A program made the position numbers and the translations under genes. Below are positions 51,505 through 60,162 of a stretch of 64,000 nucleotides of DNA, piece by piece. Position 1 is the stretch's first letter. Each line of letters opens with the position of its first letter. Under the pieces are notes generated by a model that was not told the origin of the DNA, ran no database searches, and saw only the letters and a program-made list of their open reading frames with translations. The stretch is from positions 1,984,001-2,048,000 of the forward strand of contig NZ_JAPDRJ010000001.1 in NCBI RefSeq assembly GCF_040706535.1. Reading direction: 5' to 3'. The DNA comes from Lentisalinibacter orientalis (GTDB lineage: Bacteria > Pseudomonadota > Gammaproteobacteria > Steroidobacterales > Woeseiaceae).

Positions 51505-52269
51505 CTACTGCGATTTCTGACTCCAGAGGTAAAGCCACGAAAGACCGCAGACGATCAGAATCGCAATCCACTCAGCCACGAGCAGACTGACGTCGATGCT
51601 GCCAGCCAGACGGCCCGAGTATTCCGGGGGGCTAAATATAAGGCCCCACCCCAGTGCTATTTCGGTGTTGTTGTAAGTAACCGAATACGGAGGGAAAATC
51701 CAAGTCAATAGAACGAGGCATGCTGCCGCGAGCAAGGAGTGACGGGGCTCAGCCTTTCGCAATGCCGCGAACACCATGGTTGAGATACGACGCGGCAGAG
51801 CTTCTTGGTTTGACGCCGACCGCGTAGTCGCACTGTCAGGAGATGTTGGCACCAAATGCATCGCACGCGCGGCGAGCAGACGGCCAACAACCACTCCAAG
51901 AGCTAGCGGTAGCCAGAGATCCACAATCGGTGCCCACGGCGAGGAAGGTTCGCTCAGTGGTGTCAGTGAGATAGTGATCTGCCAAGCGGTCAGGAGCATC
52001 CACAGCAACAAGAACACGACGACAGCTGTGAACGCTGGCAGCTTCTGATCCCGCCGTCGGAGGATTCCCCAGTAAGCACCGGCGAACGCCAATACAGAAA
52101 TTGGAAGCGACATACCCAGTGCCGCCGCAAGAAAATTCGTTAGATCGAAAGGAGTATCTGTGGCAAGAGCTTGTGCGTCGTGCACTTCTACGGGGATCCA
52201 TTCGTCTTCTCCGAATGGATCCGCGAGAGATGGGGAGTCCGAGCGCAGATTGTCGCCGATTAGTGTCAT
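51505..52269 (-). CDS. Five-helix integral membrane protein, unknown function
   Basis: 254 residues. Acidic N-terminus (about 1-40), then predicted membrane segments at about 46-70, 78-102, 115-136, 176-194 and 228-250. A cytoplasmic or periplasmic loop rich in Ser/Arg lies between the third and fourth. No enzymatic motif or known family recognised. Its promoter (52311-52339) lies under the C-box-like operator shared with the divergent regulator gene. Codon use is less GC-rich than the core. Effector membrane proteins of similar size occur in defence systems, but nothing in the sequence proves that role. Confidence 0.7.
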   Translation of the reverse strand: MTLIGDNLRSDSPSLADPFGEDEWIPVEVHDAQALATDTPFDLTNFLAAALGMSLPISVLAFAGAYWGILRRRDQKLPAFTAVVVFLLLWMLLTAWQITISLTPLSEPSSPWAPIVDLWLPLALGVVVGRLLAARAMHLVPTSPDSATTRSASNQEALPRRISTMVFAALRKAEPRHSLLAAACLVLLTWIFPPYSVTYNNTEIALGWGLIFSPPEYSGRLAGSIDVSLLVAEWIAILIVCGLSWLYLWSQKSQ

Positions 52270-52309
52270 CCTGCGGCGTGAGTAGCGGTAAGGTGCTAGC
52301 CCGACCGCT

Positions 52310-52334
52310 ACTTATAGTCTGTAGACGTATAGTC
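52310..52334. promoter_or_regulatory. C-box-like operator between the membrane protein and the controller-type regulator
   Basis: ACTTATAGTC (52310-52319), a four-base spacer TGTA, then GACGTATAGTC (52324-52334). The two TATAGTC halves and their spacing closely resemble the C-boxes bound by controller proteins of type II restriction-modification systems (Esp1396I/AhdI type). It sits 23 bases before the regulator's GTG and 40 bases before the divergent ATG. Confidence 0.7.
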
Positions 52335-52339
52335 GTCAA
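52311..52339 (-). promoter_or_regulatory. Strong sigma-70 promoter for the membrane-protein gene, overlapping the C-box
   Basis: On the minus strand: TTGACG (5 of 6) at 52339-52334, 17-base spacer, TATAAG (5 of 6) at 52316-52311. The transcript would begin near 52303, about 34 bases before the ATG at 52269. The -10 is part of the left C-box half and the spacer contains the right half, so bound regulator would directly affect this promoter. Confidence 0.62.
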
Positions 52340-52357
52340 GACAGAATTCTTGCGGGC

Positions 52358-52615
52358 GTGCCACGACGCTCGCCAAAACCGGCTCGACTAATATTCGCAT
52401 CTAACATGCGAGAGATTCGCTTGCACATGGGTCTGTCGCAGGAGGAATTGGCAGACCGGGCGGGACTGCACAGAACCTATGTGGGCTCCGTCGAAAGAGG
52501 CGAACGCAACATCGCCATCGACAATATGGAAAAGGTCGCTGCTGCCCTGAATGTCCCGCTCACGTCACTGCTCGCGTGCGAAAGCACTGGAGTTAGTAGG
52601 AGCGAGCCTGACTAA
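52358..52615 (+). CDS. XRE-family/controller-type transcriptional regulator
   Basis: 85 residues from GTG 52358 (alternative ATG at 52406). Five-helix XRE fold: MREIRLHMGLSQEELADRAG, LHRTYVGSVERGERNIAIDN, MEKVAAALNVPLTSLL. Size and sequence are those of restriction-modification C proteins and of stand-alone XRE repressors; the C-box-like operator just upstream supports the former. No ribosome site precedes the GTG, which fits the leaderless transcripts known for C genes. Unusually, there is no methyltransferase divergent from it and no co-directional nuclease next to it. Confidence 0.78.
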   Translation: MPRRSPKPARLIFASNMREIRLHMGLSQEELADRAGLHRTYVGSVERGERNIAIDNMEKVAAALNVPLTSLLACESTGVSRSEPD

Positions 52616-52704
52616 GAGACCAAGTTTGGGGTCCGGCGCTTGGCATGGTGGATCCAGAGAGAAGTGCACGCCTCTACGGTAGAGATAGGTTCGTACTCTC
52701 CCCG

Positions 52705-53730
52705 TCATCCCTCATCCAGCAATACATCACAGAGCGGCGCCAGGAACTCCCGCCACTTTGTTGTGTCCCAGTCCAGTTCATACTTCACCGGGTACGCATC
52801 GAATTGTTCACTCCAACGGTGACGAACGAGTTTCCGCTTGTTTTTGACGCTATTGCTGGAATCCAAGGCGCCAATACTATTCTGTAGCCAGATTACGAGT
52901 TCGGCTTCGTTGAGTCCCGTCGAGTCTTCGAATTCACTCCTGGGCAGGAATCCGAACCAACCCGCGAGGCCACCATCTCGCGTCGAAATCCCGTATCCGC
53001 ACCATGACTCAGAGACACCAAGGCGCTTCCCGGATCCAGGAATTAGGTGCCAAAGGCCGCCGAGTACGTCGCGATGCCAGCGAGAACCATGCGGCTCCCA
53101 CCGTGCCAAATGCGGAGCCAGCGCAGGGAAGTTGGCCAGAGCTCCTTCCATCTTCGCGACGTATAATCGTAGCTCTCTGGTGAGAAATGCTATATAGGAC
53201 TGTGGCGCTGCGGCTTTCTCCAAGGTCGCTAGCAACGAACTCCAAGATAAGAATTGGCAAGGCAATGCCAGTTGTCCGAAAGCACCGTCTGAGCCCTTGT
53301 GTTGCAATGTCTGTTCGATCTCGGCGCGACGAGACTCCGGTCCCAGCACGATCAAGAAGACGGGATAGCTTGAAGAACGGCGTACCTTCTTCAGCAGGGC
53401 CGCATGCGCGATTAAACTGGGAATGTACTTTTCAGGCTGACCGTCTTGGAATTGAGCCCAGATTTTGGCTTCTATGCCAATAAGAGCTTCGTCAGTCTCG
53501 ACAAGTAGATCAAGTCGCCCATCCGAGTTGGCAGCGTTGTTGGGGCTTGACGTTGAAAACTCGCATTCGGAGGCGAAATGCGTCGATGACCCTATCGGAC
53601 CAAACATGCTGCTGAGCAGCCCCAAGAAAGCACTCCGAAGTTCTCCTGATTCTGCTAGGAGATAGCGGAGTGCGGAGGATGCGAGATTTTCCTTGCGCTG
53701 ACCCTCGACTTCGGTAAAAAGATTGGTCAC
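52705..53730 (-). CDS. PD-(D/E)XK nuclease-like protein
   Basis: 341 residues from GTG 53730, chosen because GGAGG lies nine bases upstream and the sequence begins (M/V)TNLFTEVEGQRKENLASSALRYLL in the way of this superfamily. The frame is open to 53982, so a longer product is possible. The nuclease core is at about residues 70-105: Asp74 in GRLDLLV, then Glu87-Ala-Lys89 in IGIEAKIWA and Gln98. The C-terminal half (about 200-341) is of unknown type. Convergent with the regulator gene. Could be a restriction or abortive-infection nuclease, but no modification partner is adjacent. Confidence 0.66.
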   Translation of the reverse strand: MTNLFTEVEGQRKENLASSALRYLLAESGELRSAFLGLLSSMFGPIGSSTHFASECEFSTSSPNNAANSDGRLDLLVETDEALIGIEAKIWAQFQDGQPEKYIPSLIAHAALLKKVRRSSSYPVFLIVLGPESRRAEIEQTLQHKGSDGAFGQLALPCQFLSWSSLLATLEKAAAPQSYIAFLTRELRLYVAKMEGALANFPALAPHLARWEPHGSRWHRDVLGGLWHLIPGSGKRLGVSESWCGYGISTRDGGLAGWFGFLPRSEFEDSTGLNEAELVIWLQNSIGALDSSNSVKNKRKLVRHRWSEQFDAYPVKYELDWDTTKWREFLAPLCDVLLDEG

Positions 53731-53923
53731 CTCTTGACGCCTCCGTTTGGGAGAGATCCCGATTTTTGGGCAGCTAAGACTGAGATGGTCTCTAAGATAC
53801 CTGAAGAACCCAGGTCTGTAGCGCGCGGCGTAGTGCTGAAATGGTCGCGTTGGCGCGAATTCCTCGCTCTTCTCGCAAGATTTGACTCTCATAGCTCCCG
53901 CTGCCGAATGGCAGACTGGCATC

Positions 53924-54112
53924 ATGGAGAGGATGTTTATCGGGCGGCCGGAAGTGATCTCGGAGGAGGACGGAGTGGTCACCGCGAGGATTGCTGTCGT
54001 CAGCGTAGGGCGGGTCTGCGGCAGGCCTGAGGTGGAGATGGAGGTGACCGTACGGGGCCCGACAGGAGCGAATCTCCGCGACGTCGTCCTCTGCTACCTC
54101 GACCCGGAGTGA
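53924..54112 (+). CDS. Small hypothetical protein
   Basis: 62 residues from ATG 53924 (another ATG at 53933). The sequence FIGRPEVISEEDGVVTARIAVVSVGRVCGRPEVEMEVTVRGPTGANLRDVVLCYLDPE looks like a short beta-rich domain. GC-rich third positions match real genes of this region, but there is no strong ribosome site and no family recognised. It lies between the nuclease-like gene and hsdM. Confidence 0.35.
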   Translation: MERMFIGRPEVISEEDGVVTARIAVVSVGRVCGRPEVEMEVTVRGPTGANLRDVVLCYLDPE

Positions 54113-54197
54113 TCGCCGCGCTGCTCTCAGGCGTTGAGCCGTGCAGTTTCACACGCTAACCTCCCCCCGAAAGGCCAGCCAAGGGAAGGGGACAAGG

Positions 54198-55751
54198 ATG
54201 GTAGACGGGGACGTTGAGCAACGCCTGTGGGCCGCCGCAGATCAGCTTTGGGCGAACACTGGACTGCGGCCTTCGCAGTTCTCCGTGCCCGTCCTGGGAC
54301 TGGTCTTCCTGCGGTACGCCGAGAAGACCTACGCTGAGGTTGAGGAGAAGCTTGGGCCGCTCGGCTCAGGGGGAAGGCGCAAGGTCAGCAAGACCGACTA
54401 CATCGCCGAGGGCGTCATCTTCCTGCCCGAAAAGGCACGCTTCTCCTACCTCCAGTCGCTCCCCGAAGACGCGAATCTCGGCAAAGCTCTGAACGATGCC
54501 ATGAAGGCCATCGAGGTAGAGAACACGGACTTAAAGGGCGCCCTACCGAAGACCTATACGCAAATAGAAAACTGGGTGCTCGTCGAGCTTTTGAGACTGC
54601 TCGCGCCGGTTGATCTGACCGGGGACGCTTTCGGCAAGGTCTACGAGTACTTTCTCGGTAAGTTTGCGATGAAGGAGGGGCAGAAGGGTGGTGTCTTCTA
54701 CACCCCTGAGTCCATCGTAAAGCTGATCGTGGAGATCATCGAGCCATACCATGGCGAGATCTTGGATCCAGCTTGCGGCTCAGGTGGCATGTTCGTCCAT
54801 AGCGCGAAGTTCGTGGAGCGGCACAAGAAGGACCCGACCAAAGAGATCAACATCTACGGCGTCGAGAAGGACGCGACCACCGTGAATCTCAACAAGATGA
54901 ACCTCGCGGTCCACGGCCTGTCGGGCTACGTACGGGTTGCCAACTCCTACTACGAGGACCCTTTCGATCAGGTCGGCAAGTTCGACTTCGTGATGGCTAA
55001 CCCGCCCTTCAACGTGTCTGGGGTGGATAAAGAGCGGCTTGAGGGGGACCCTCGCTTTCCTTTTGGGATGCCTCGGCCGGACAACGCCAACTACCTTTGG
55101 ATTCAGCAGTTCTATTCTGCGTTGAACGCCAGGGGCCGAGCCGGTTTCGTGATGGCGAACTCTGCTGGAGACGCAAGGGCGTCTGACCAAACGATACGGC
55201 AGAAGCTGATTGAAGCCGGGATCGTCGATGCCATCGTTTCCGTCGGACCAAACATGTTCTACACGGTCACGCTTCCCTGTACGTTGTGGTTTCTTGACCG
55301 AGGCAAGGTGGAGACATCGGTCGCCAACACGGTGCTATTCGTCGATGCCCGCCACATCTATCGGCAGGTGGACCGCGCCCACCGCGACTGGACCCCCGCT
55401 CAGATAGGCTTTCTCGCCAATCTTGTGCGCCTTTACCGAAATGAGAATCCCGACCTCGCTTACGGCGGAGACGATGCCGAGGCGAAGCTCAAGGAGGTCT
55501 TCGGCGAGGCCTTGGCCTACAGTGACTTCCCCGGCTTGTGTAAGGCCGCCACGCTGCAGGAAATCGAGGAGCAGGGTTGGTCGCTCAACCCAGGCCGCTA
55601 CGTCGGCGTCGCGCCGGGAGAAGATGTGAGCAACGAGGACTTCCGGGAGCAGCTCGAAATGTTGAGCGAAGAATTTGAATTCCTGAGTGCGCAAGCCCGC
55701 GAGCTGGAAGAGTCCATAGCCAAAAATGTCGCCGAGATCATGGTGGCGTGA
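54198..55751 (+). CDS. hsdM: Type I restriction-modification DNA methyltransferase HsdM
   Basis: 517 residues, close to the size of type IC HsdM. N-terminal helical domain (about 1-150), then an N6-adenine methyltransferase domain with the SAM motif DPACGSGG (190-197) and catalytic NPPF (268-271). ATG 54198 preceded by AAGGGGACAAGG was chosen over an ORF start 57 bases upstream. It methylates the recognition site and forms the complex with HsdS and HsdR. Overlaps hsdS by one base. Confidence 0.95.
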   Translation: MVDGDVEQRLWAAADQLWANTGLRPSQFSVPVLGLVFLRYAEKTYAEVEEKLGPLGSGGRRKVSKTDYIAEGVIFLPEKARFSYLQSLPEDANLGKALNDAMKAIEVENTDLKGALPKTYTQIENWVLVELLRLLAPVDLTGDAFGKVYEYFLGKFAMKEGQKGGVFYTPESIVKLIVEIIEPYHGEILDPACGSGGMFVHSAKFVERHKKDPTKEINIYGVEKDATTVNLNKMNLAVHGLSGYVRVANSYYEDPFDQVGKFDFVMANPPFNVSGVDKERLEGDPRFPFGMPRPDNANYLWIQQFYSALNARGRAGFVMANSAGDARASDQTIRQKLIEAGIVDAIVSVGPNMFYTVTLPCTLWFLDRGKVETSVANTVLFVDARHIYRQVDRAHRDWTPAQIGFLANLVRLYRNENPDLAYGGDDAEAKLKEVFGEALAYSDFPGLCKAATLQEIEEQGWSLNPGRYVGVAPGEDVSNEDFREQLEMLSEEFEFLSAQARELEESIAKNVAEIMVA

Positions 55752-57010
55752 TGTCGGTTGCTTGGCCACGCATGCGACTCGAGGAACTTTGTGATGTCAC
55801 GTCGAGCAAACGAATCTATGCGAAGGAATTGGTCCCTTCAGGTGTGCCATTTCTGAAGAGCAAGGAGATTATCGAGAAGGTGAATGGCCAAGGCCACTCG
55901 AACCTTCTATTTATCTCGGAAGAGCGGTTTCAGCAGATTATTGAGCAGACCGGTGCCCCTGAAGCAGGAGATGTGCTTCTTACATCGCGAGGTACACTGG
56001 GCGTTCCCTACGTTGTCAGAGCGACAGATCGGTTTCACTTTGCGGACGGAAATCTGACTTGGTTCAGGAACTTCCACAATTTGGACAGTCGGTTCTTGAG
56101 CTACTTTTTCTTGTCTCCCTCAGGAAGAGCGGAGCTGGCAAAGTGTGTCATTGGATCTTCCCAGGCGGCGTATACAATCGCTGCCCTGAAGAAGATTGAG
56201 ATCGCACTTCCACCCCTCCCGATGCAGCGGAGCATTGCCTCCATGCTCTCCGCCTACGACGACCTCATAGAGAACAACACGCGTCGCATCGCGATACTCG
56301 AAGAGATGGCCTGGCGGGTCTATGAGGAGTGGTTTGTTAGCTTTCGATGCCCGTCTGCCTCACCGAGTACTGAGAACGGTGCGTTACCGAGAGGGTGGCG
56401 GAAGATGGCGTTATCCGATCTTGTACAGACCCAGTATGGTTACACGGCATCAGCCAGCGACGACCCTGTCGGGCCGCATTTCCTTCGCGGTATGGACATT
56501 AATAAGCGGACGCACATAGATTGGACAACTGTTCCTTACTGCCCAATCACTCCAAAGGATCACGAGAAGTTCCAGCTGCGGGTGGGTGATGTACTGATGA
56601 TCCGTATGGCCGACCCCGGCAAGGTGGCACTCGTTGAGAAGGATGTTGATGCGGTGTTCGCATCATACTTGGTCCGCTTTACGATTCGTGATGATGTCGT
56701 TAGTCCTCTGTTCTTGTTCTATACGCTTTCGGCGCGCCGCTATCAGGACTTCATTTCGGGGGCAAGCACTGGCACAACGAGGAAGAGTGCGAGCGCAAAG
56801 TTGATGACGTCGCCTGAGATCGTCGTTCCGCCGCGCGAGGTTGTCAGTGAGTTTGACGGAGTGGTTCGACCGATGCGCAATCTCGTGAATCGTCTGGTGG
56901 AGATCAACGCAAATCTCAGGCAACAGAGGGACCTCCTGCTCCCTCGCTTGGTTTCTGGGAAGCAGAGGGTGCGGCAGGCGTCCGCGAATCGGGAGGAAGC
57001 GACTGCGTGA
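55751..57010 (+). CDS. hsdS: Type I restriction-modification specificity subunit HsdS
   Basis: 419 residues: two target-recognition domains (about 1-150 and 205-360), each followed by a conserved helical spacer. The central one (LPPLPMQRSIASMLSAYDDLIENNTRRIAILEEMAWRVYEEWFVSFR) is the classical HsdS conserved region, and the C-terminal one has NLVNRLVEINANLRQQRDLLLPRLVSG. It determines the bipartite DNA target. Start at ATG 55751 in the overlap TGATG; a GTG three bases earlier is possible. Target sequence cannot be predicted by eye. Confidence 0.93.
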   Translation: MSVAWPRMRLEELCDVTSSKRIYAKELVPSGVPFLKSKEIIEKVNGQGHSNLLFISEERFQQIIEQTGAPEAGDVLLTSRGTLGVPYVVRATDRFHFADGNLTWFRNFHNLDSRFLSYFFLSPSGRAELAKCVIGSSQAAYTIAALKKIEIALPPLPMQRSIASMLSAYDDLIENNTRRIAILEEMAWRVYEEWFVSFRCPSASPSTENGALPRGWRKMALSDLVQTQYGYTASASDDPVGPHFLRGMDINKRTHIDWTTVPYCPITPKDHEKFQLRVGDVLMIRMADPGKVALVEKDVDAVFASYLVRFTIRDDVVSPLFLFYTLSARRYQDFISGASTGTTRKSASAKLMTSPEIVVPPREVVSEFDGVVRPMRNLVNRLVEINANLRQQRDLLLPRLVSGKQRVRQASANREEATA

Positions 57011-60000
57011 GTCCTCACGGCTACACGGAGGACGCCTCGGTAGAGCGGCCGAGCCTTGAGCTGCTATCAGACCTCGGATGGGAGACAGCGAACCTCTATC
57101 AAGAGTGGGCCGCAGGACGCTCCTCAGAAGGCCGACAGTCTGAGCATGACGTCTTCTTGGTGCCTCGCCTGAGGTCGGCCCTGCGGCGACTGAATCCAGA
57201 TGTTCCTGATGACGGGATAGAGAAGGCGATAGAGACCCTAACCGCTGACCGGTCAAAGCTGCTCCCCGTTAACGCTAACAACGAGCTTTACGACCTCCTC
57301 AAGGGTGGCATAAAGATAAAGGTGCCGGATGGCCGGGGAGGGGATGACACGACTACCGTGCTTGTTGTGGACTGGCGTGATCCTCCGGCAAACGACTTCT
57401 TCGCGGCATCGCAATTCTGGGTCGCCGGCGACATGTACCGGAAGCGCCCCGATGTGATCGGGTTTGTGAACGGAATCCCTCTGCTGTTATTTGAGTTTAA
57501 GGCCAGCCAGCAGCCCATCAAGCACGCATACGACTACAACCTCACGGATTATCGCAGCACAATCCCGCAACTGTTCACTCCGAACGCCTTTGTTCTCTTG
57601 TCGAACGGTAGCGCCACTAAGATCGGCAGCTCCTTCGCACCGTGGGAACACTTCTACGAATGGAAGCGGATCAACGACGAAGGGGAGCGTGGCATCGTCT
57701 CCCTTGAGACGGCCATAATGGGGACCTGTGAGAAGGACCGCCTGCTGGACCTGATCGAGAACTTCATCGTCTACGAGGAGGAGCGGGGCGGGCTGATCAA
57801 GAAGCTGGCCAAGAACCACCAGTACCTTGGCGTCAACAAAGCTATTCACCAGGTGCAGGAGATCAGGGAGAACCAGGGCCGCCTGGGCGTCTTCTGGCAC
57901 ACGCAGGGAAGCGGGAAGTCCCTCTCCATGGTCTTCTTCACACAGAAGGTCCTTCGGACGGTCCCTGGGAGCTGGACCTTCGTCGTCGTAACGGATCGCG
58001 AGGAACTCGACGATCAAATCTACGGGACCTTCGCCGCGACAGGCGCGGTGACCGAGGAGAAGGCGCAGGCCACCAGTGGCAAGCACCTACAGCAGCTGCT
58101 CCAAGAGAACCACCGCTACGTCTTCACTCTGATCCAGAAGTTCCAGGCGCGGGACGGTACGGAGTACCCGAAGCTCTCGGATCGCGACGACATCATCGTT
58201 ATCACCGATGAGGCCCACCGAAGTCAGTACGACACTCTCGCGCTGAACATGAGGAACGCACTGCCCAACGCGGCCTTCCTTGGCTTCACCGGGACCCCGT
58301 TGATTTCAGGAGAGGAAGAGCGAACCCGTGAGGTCTTCGGTGACTACGTCTCCGTCTACAACTTCTCGCAGTCCGTGGCTGACGGCGCAACCGTTCCCCT
58401 CTACTACGAGAACCGCATCCCAGAGCTGCAGCTCACCAACGAGAACCTCAACGACGATCTTGAAGACCTCCTTGAGAACGCTCTGCTGGACGAGGAGCAG
58501 GAGAAGAAGCTCGCCCGTGAGTTCGGGCGGGAGTACCACCTGATCACTCGCGACGAACGGCTGGACAAGGTCGCGGAGGATGTCGTCGATCACTTCATTG
58601 GCCGCGGGCATCGCGGTAAGGCCATGTTTATCGCCATCGACAAGGCCACCGCGGTCAAGATGTACGACCGTGTACAGGCACGGTGGAAGGACAGGATCGA
58701 GAAACTCAAGGCAGCGATACCGAGAGTTTCAGGCGCGAAGCGTGAGGCCTTAGAGGACGAGATAAGAGAGCTGGAGGCGACGGACATGGCCGTCGTCGTC
58801 TCCCAGGCTCAGAACGAAGTCGCCCAGATGGCAGAGAAAGGCGTGGACATCGTGCCGCACCGCAAGCGGCTCGTGGAGGAGGACCTCGACGAGAAGTTCA
58901 AGGACCCGCACGACCCCCTTCGACTCGTCTTCGTCTGCGCCATGTGGATCACTGGGTTCGATGTCCCGTCATGCTCCACCATCTACCTCGACAAGCCGAT
59001 GCGTAACCACACGCTTATGCAGACGATCGCCCGCGCGAACCGTCGCCACGGATCGAAGGAGGCGGGCCTGATCGTTGACTACGTCGGCGTCTTCAGGAAT
59101 CTGCAGAAGGCTCTGGCGATCTATGGTGGCGCTACGGGTGGCGGCGATACGCCGATCAAGAACAAGGAGGAGCTGGTCGAGTACCTCAAGCAGCTCATCG
59201 CCGAGGTGCTGGCCTTCTGCCACGAGAAGGGCATCGACACCAAAGCGATCCAGGACGCTTCCGGCTTCGAACGGGTCCGTCTGCTGGACGATGCGGTAGA
59301 GGTACTGATCGAGAGCGAGGAGACCAAGAAGAACTTCCTGAGCCGTGCCGCGAAGGTGAACCGTATCTACCGGGCAGTGCTGCCGGACAAAGTGGCCAGT
59401 CAGTTCGCTCCCGACGCCGTGCTGCTCTCCGTCCTCGCTCAGAAGATCAGGTCCCTCACGCCTCCCCCGGACATCTCCGAGGTGATGGGACATGTGGAGG
59501 AGCTGCTGGACCGCTCCATCGCCGCGGAGGGTTACGAGATGCCCGACACGGAGGGACAGGAGCATCTCATCGACCTCAGTCAGATCGACTTCGACAAGCT
59601 GCGGGAGCAGTTCAGCACCTCCCGCAAGCGGACGGAGGCAGAGAAGCTCAAGGCGATGATCGAGCGGACGCTGCAGGACATGGTGGTCCGCAACCGCTCC
59701 CGCGTGGACTACCTTGAGAAGTTCCAGCAGATGATCGACGAGTACAACTCAGGCAGTAAGAACATCGAGGCGTTCTTCGAGGAGCTGATCAGGTTCGCCC
59801 AGAGCCTGAATGAGGAGGACCAGCGAGGAGTCCGTGAGGGGCTCTCTGAGGAAGAGCTGGCCATCTTCGACATCCTTACCCGGCCGGGGCCAGACCTTTC
59901 GAAGTCGGAAGAGGCGAACGTCAAGCGGGTCTGTAAGGAGATGATGGCGACGCTGAAGCGGGAGCAGCTCGTTCTCAACTGGCGGGTCACTCAGCGGAAC

Positions 60001-60147
60001 CGGGCGAGGGTACGCAGAGCGATTGAGCTACAGCTCGACAAGCTGCCTGAATCGTACGGTGAGGACATCTTCGAGGAGAAGTGCGAGCAGGCGTACAGGC
60101 ACGTCTATAACTCGTACTTTGGGGACGGACAGAGCGTGTATGCGTGA
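57007..60147 (+). CDS. hsdR: Type I restriction endonuclease subunit HsdR
   Basis: 1046 residues, GTG start overlapping the hsdS stop. N-terminal PD-(D/E)XK nuclease (Asp149, then Glu163-x-Lys165 in LLLFEFKAS), followed by a superfamily 2 translocase: Walker A GSGKS at 301-305, DEAH at 401-404, FTGTPLISGEE, and motif VI near IARANRRHGSKEAGL. A C-terminal helical part (about 860-1046) binds the methylase core. All catalytic motifs are intact. The M-S-R gene order and sizes fit type IC (EcoR124-like). Confidence 0.95.
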   Translation: MSPHGYTEDASVERPSLELLSDLGWETANLYQEWAAGRSSEGRQSEHDVFLVPRLRSALRRLNPDVPDDGIEKAIETLTADRSKLLPVNANNELYDLLKGGIKIKVPDGRGGDDTTTVLVVDWRDPPANDFFAASQFWVAGDMYRKRPDVIGFVNGIPLLLFEFKASQQPIKHAYDYNLTDYRSTIPQLFTPNAFVLLSNGSATKIGSSFAPWEHFYEWKRINDEGERGIVSLETAIMGTCEKDRLLDLIENFIVYEEERGGLIKKLAKNHQYLGVNKAIHQVQEIRENQGRLGVFWHTQGSGKSLSMVFFTQKVLRTVPGSWTFVVVTDREELDDQIYGTFAATGAVTEEKAQATSGKHLQQLLQENHRYVFTLIQKFQARDGTEYPKLSDRDDIIVITDEAHRSQYDTLALNMRNALPNAAFLGFTGTPLISGEEERTREVFGDYVSVYNFSQSVADGATVPLYYENRIPELQLTNENLNDDLEDLLENALLDEEQEKKLAREFGREYHLITRDERLDKVAEDVVDHFIGRGHRGKAMFIAIDKATAVKMYDRVQARWKDRIEKLKAAIPRVSGAKREALEDEIRELEATDMAVVVSQAQNEVAQMAEKGVDIVPHRKRLVEEDLDEKFKDPHDPLRLVFVCAMWITGFDVPSCSTIYLDKPMRNHTLMQTIARANRRHGSKEAGLIVDYVGVFRNLQKALAIYGGATGGGDTPIKNKEELVEYLKQLIAEVLAFCHEKGIDTKAIQDASGFERVRLLDDAVEVLIESEETKKNFLSRAAKVNRIYRAVLPDKVASQFAPDAVLLSVLAQKIRSLTPPPDISEVMGHVEELLDRSIAAEGYEMPDTEGQEHLIDLSQIDFDKLREQFSTSRKRTEAEKLKAMIERTLQDMVVRNRSRVDYLEKFQQMIDEYNSGSKNIEAFFEELIRFAQSLNEEDQRGVREGLSEEELAIFDILTRPGPDLSKSEEANVKRVCKEMMATLKREQLVLNWRVTQRNRARVRRAIELQLDKLPESYGEDIFEEKCEQAYRHVYNSYFGDGQSVYA

Positions 60148-60162
60148 CGGAGGACTGATTGG

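Noticed and set aside
51301..51711. 136-codon plus-strand frame
   Set aside because: Overlaps the membrane-protein gene in antisense for about half its length, has no ribosome site and no recognisable domain.
52358..53730. A complete type II restriction-modification system made of the controller and the nuclease-like gene
   Set aside because: No DNA methyltransferase is adjacent and the nuclease gene is convergent, not co-transcribed with the controller. The only methylase nearby belongs to the type I operon.
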